From a virus, in the IMG/VR virus record IMGVR_UViG_3300035180_001597, positions 1 through 31,028 of that record: DNA of 31,028 bases, one strand, 5' to 3'. The translations under genes and the position numbers were made by a program. Each line of letters starts with the position of its first letter. Position 1 is the first letter of the stretch. Positions 29,607 to 31,028 of the stretch are shown one piece after another. Under the pieces are notes generated by a model, which was not told the DNA's origin, ran no database searches, and was given only the letters and a program-made list of their open reading frames with translations.

Positions 29607-30076
29607 GCACCGCGAAGAAGAAGAGACGCCCGAACTACGCAAAGCAGGACCACGGCCCGAAGCTGCACCTGTTGTCACCCGACGAGCGCCACGCCTTACG
29701 CATGGAGGTTCTGGACCGTAGCCGTGACCACATTCGGGAAACCATCCGGCTGACGGCCAGGAATGGCCAAGACCTTCGGGATGTGGGGATCCTGTTGTGC
29801 GATCCACGTGACCCGGTTGCAGCTGAGATCTTGGAGCACATGGGAGCGTCGATTCCTTCCACATCACCAGACGAGTTTCCGATCGGGGCCATCGTCGTCA
29901 TGCGCTCTATCTTGGGCGAGATCTACACGGGACTGGACGACGGCCGTGCAATCAAAAGCGGCCACTGGGAAGATGACCCCGGATGCCTCTGGGTTATGTG
30001 CCTCTCTCACGGTGGTCTATCATTCCTGTCACTGCCGTACGGGCCTGGCACCAATGCCCCCGGGGGTGACGCATGA
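29603..30076 (+). CDS. Unrecognised early protein (157 aa)
   Basis: ATG 29603 (MSTAKKKRRPNYAKQDHGPK) is chosen because it overlaps the stop of the preceding gene; an upstream start at 29561 lacks a Shine-Dalgarno. After the basic N-terminus come a helix (LSPDERHALRMEVLDRSRDH) and a beta-rich half (EFPIGAIVVMRSILGEIYTG, LWVMCLSHGGLSFLSLPYG). No known domain is recognised. The stop overlaps the next ATG (ATGA). Confidence 0.6.
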   Translation: MSTAKKKRRPNYAKQDHGPKLHLLSPDERHALRMEVLDRSRDHIRETIRLTARNGQDLRDVGILLCDPRDPVAAEILEHMGASIPSTSPDEFPIGAIVVMRSILGEIYTGLDDGRAIKSGHWEDDPGCLWVMCLSHGGLSFLSLPYGPGTNAPGGDA

Positions 30077-30480
30077 GCCCAGAGGATCCCTGGGATCTGT
30101 CTCGGGCAAAAGCCCGTAAGGCCTTTGTGGCACTCATAAAGCGGCTGCCAGGCAAAGACCGACGATTTTTGCGTGCCATCGATGCTGCGGCACGTGAGGT
30201 CTACGGCCAGGATGTGGACAACGAAGCTGGCGTAGAGATCTCCCAGCACATCTCACGGGTCCTGATTTCCGATGCAATCACTCGAAGCATCTGCCGTGAT
30301 GACCAGGCTGGGATCAGTGGCGTCATAGAGGAGGCTGCTACCCGGTTGCTCGATGGAGCCGCAGATTCCGTAATCTGGGAGCAAGAGGGGGGGGAAGGAG
30401 TGCTGGACCTCCTGCGACGGACACTAGCGAAGTGCCTGGATTGGAAAGCCAGCAGCAAGGGCAGCAAGGAGAAGACCTGA
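30073..30480 (+). CDS. Unrecognised early helical protein (135 aa)
   Basis: ATG 30073 overlaps the upstream stop. The protein is predominantly helical and charged: AKARKAFVALIKRLPGKDRR, then DNEAGVEISQHISRVLISDA and GVLDLLRRTLAKCLDW, with a basic tail. It is the last complete gene of the plus operon and is followed by a large hairpin. Function unknown. Confidence 0.6.
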   Translation: MSPEDPWDLSRAKARKAFVALIKRLPGKDRRFLRAIDAAAREVYGQDVDNEAGVEISQHISRVLISDAITRSICRDDQAGISGVIEEAATRLLDGAADSVIWEQEGGEGVLDLLRRTLAKCLDWKASSKGSKEKT

Positions 30481-30497
30481 CGCCACTGATCGGCCTA

Positions 30498-30537
30498 CTC
30501 CTGGGCATTGGGGCTGCAAGCGCCCCATGCCCAGGAG
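30498..30537 (+). terminator. Strong GC-rich hairpin after the early operon
   Basis: CTCCTGGGCATTGGGGC (30498-30514) and GCCCCATGCCCAGGAG (30522-30537) pair over 16 bases with a single T bulge and a seven-base loop. There is no T tract after it. It may be a factor-dependent terminator or a leader structure controlling the HTH gene, whose only in-frame start (TTG 30508) is buried in the stem. Confidence 0.5.
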
Positions 30538-30687
30538 CCCTCGATCCTTCTGGATGTAGATGAGGCTGCCCAGCTCCTGGGCATCACTCCCCAGGCGCTG
30601 CACAAGCGGGTGCAGCGTCACCAGATCCCCGGAGTTGTACGTACACGACCCCGGTGTAACGTAAGTTCTCGCGGTGCCCCGTCGTGA
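30508..30687 (+). pseudogene. Excisionase/MerR-type HTH gene truncated by the IS66-family element
   Basis: The native part (to 30660) encodes SILLDVDEAAQLLGITPQAL followed by HKRVQRHQIPGVV. This is the typical opening of small excisionase-type winged helix-turn-helix proteins: a tyrosine- or serine-integrase partner, or a regulator. The frame then enters the insertion element at 30661 and stops at 30687, adding nine element-derived residues. The wing and everything after it are lost. The start is probably TTG 30508; no ATG or GTG is in frame. In the circular phage the gene would lie next to the integrase, which suits a recombination directionality factor. Confidence 0.6.
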
Positions 30688-31028
30688 CGTGATCTCGACG
30701 AGCGGGTAGCCACGCGTGGATGGAGCACGGAGAAGTCACGCTGGCGTCACTGCGCCGAGAGCTGCGGTCGCGGGTCGCCGGTCGGGGCCGGCGGTACGAG
30801 CCGGGGTTGAAGGCGCGGTTGATCGCGTACGCGGTGAGGCGCCGCCGCGAGGGCATCGCGGTGCAGGCGATCGCCCGCGAGCTCGGCGTGGTGTTCGAGA
30901 GCGTGCGTCGGTGGTGCGTGGCGACTGCGCCTGCGCCCGCGATGCGTGAGGTGCAGATTTCTCCGGAGCCTTCGTCGCGCACGTTCACGGCTGTTTCGCC
31001 GAGCGGCGTCCGCGTGGAGGGGCTGACG
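30661..31028 (+). mobile_element. IS66-family insertion sequence, left part (runs off the window)
   Basis: The element begins GTAAGTTCTCGCGGTGCCCC; IS66-family terminal repeats characteristically start GTAA. It interrupts the HTH gene and raises GC content sharply. The first accessory gene starts 60 bases in. The second accessory gene, the transposase, the other terminal repeat and the expected 8-bp target duplication would lie outside the window. Confidence 0.75.
30720..31028 (+). CDS. tnpA: IS66 accessory protein TnpA-like, partial (3' end beyond window)
   Basis: ATG 30720 opens a frame of 103 codons without a stop to the window edge. The protein reads MEHGEVTLASLRRELRSR, then a helix-turn-helix (RRREGIAVQAIARELGVVFE followed by SVRRWC, residues about 44-69), and a beta segment ending VSPSGVRVEGLT. 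The last phrase (SPxGxRVEGL) is usual near the end of IS66 TnpA proteins from high-GC Proteobacteria and Myxococcota. In this family the small DNA-binding protein assists the DDE transposase encoded downstream. A second, broken copy is at 56-207. Confidence 0.75.
   Translation, partial: MEHGEVTLASLRRELRSRVAGRGRRYEPGLKARLIAYAVRRRREGIAVQAIARELGVVFESVRRWCVATAPAPAMREVQISPEPSSRTFTAVSPSGVRVEGLT

Noticed and set aside
1-31028. Direct terminal repeat or circular phage genome
   Set aside because: The right copy of the repeat ends 144 or more bases before the window edge, contains a 13-bp indel relative to the left copy and belongs to an IS66 element. It fits multi-copy insertion sequence and k-mer overlap better.
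1-31028. tRNA, rRNA or CRISPR array
   Set aside because: I saw no cloverleaf, conserved rRNA segment or spaced repeat array by eye on either strand; a covariance-model scan could not be run.

Overview
The window is a roughly 30 kb temperate podovirus-type phage (prophage) of about 55-60% GC. It is framed by short pieces of very GC-rich host-type DNA (about 70%) that carry insertion-sequence remnants. The host is most likely a high-GC myxobacterium-like bacterium (Myxococcota). This is an inference from the flanking IS66-type accessory gene, the Lys/Ala-rich DNA-binding protein at 23403-23840, and the style of the serine recombinases. No rRNA or tRNA gene is visible to settle it.

Layout. 1-478: truncated IS66 5' end plus a second transposase fragment. 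506-2143: large serine integrase (minus). 2211-22961: one long minus-strand block with the whole virion programme. Read in the direction of transcription it runs large terminase, GNAT-like protein, two small proteins, portal, scaffold, major capsid, capsid-associated protein, small acidic protein, head-tail adaptor, small tail protein, nozzle, three internal/ejection-type proteins, two small structural proteins, endonuclease VII, receptor-binding protein, membrane peptide and a small protein. Many genes overlap by 1-4 bases (ATGA, GTGA, TGATG), so they are probably translationally coupled. 22980-24738: an accessory cassette (67-aa Cys/His protein, Myxococcota-type DNA-binding protein on the opposite strand, small serine recombinase) with its own terminators and a 20-bp palindrome; it separates TerL from TerS. 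24739-25239: small terminase. 25240-26054: divergent control region with palindromes and repeated TGTAG/CTACA motifs. 26055-30480: plus-strand early-type operon of about a dozen small, mostly unrecognised genes, two of them under 50 aa. 30508-30660: start of an excisionase-type helix-turn-helix gene cut off by an IS66-family element that runs off the right edge.

How it fits together. The integrase at one end and the excisionase-like fragment at the other would lie side by side in the circular phage genome, as expected for an integrated prophage. The divergent region probably drives the late (minus) and early (plus) operons from promoters carrying related inverted repeats. No polymerase, primase, replicative helicase, endolysin or classical CI-type repressor is recognisable.

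Caution on the edges. Bases 1-127 are identical to 30665-30791 and diverge at the very next base. An exact 127-base overlap is what a de Bruijn assembler using k=127 leaves at a branch, so the window is probably one whole contig. Its ends should not be read as phage termini.
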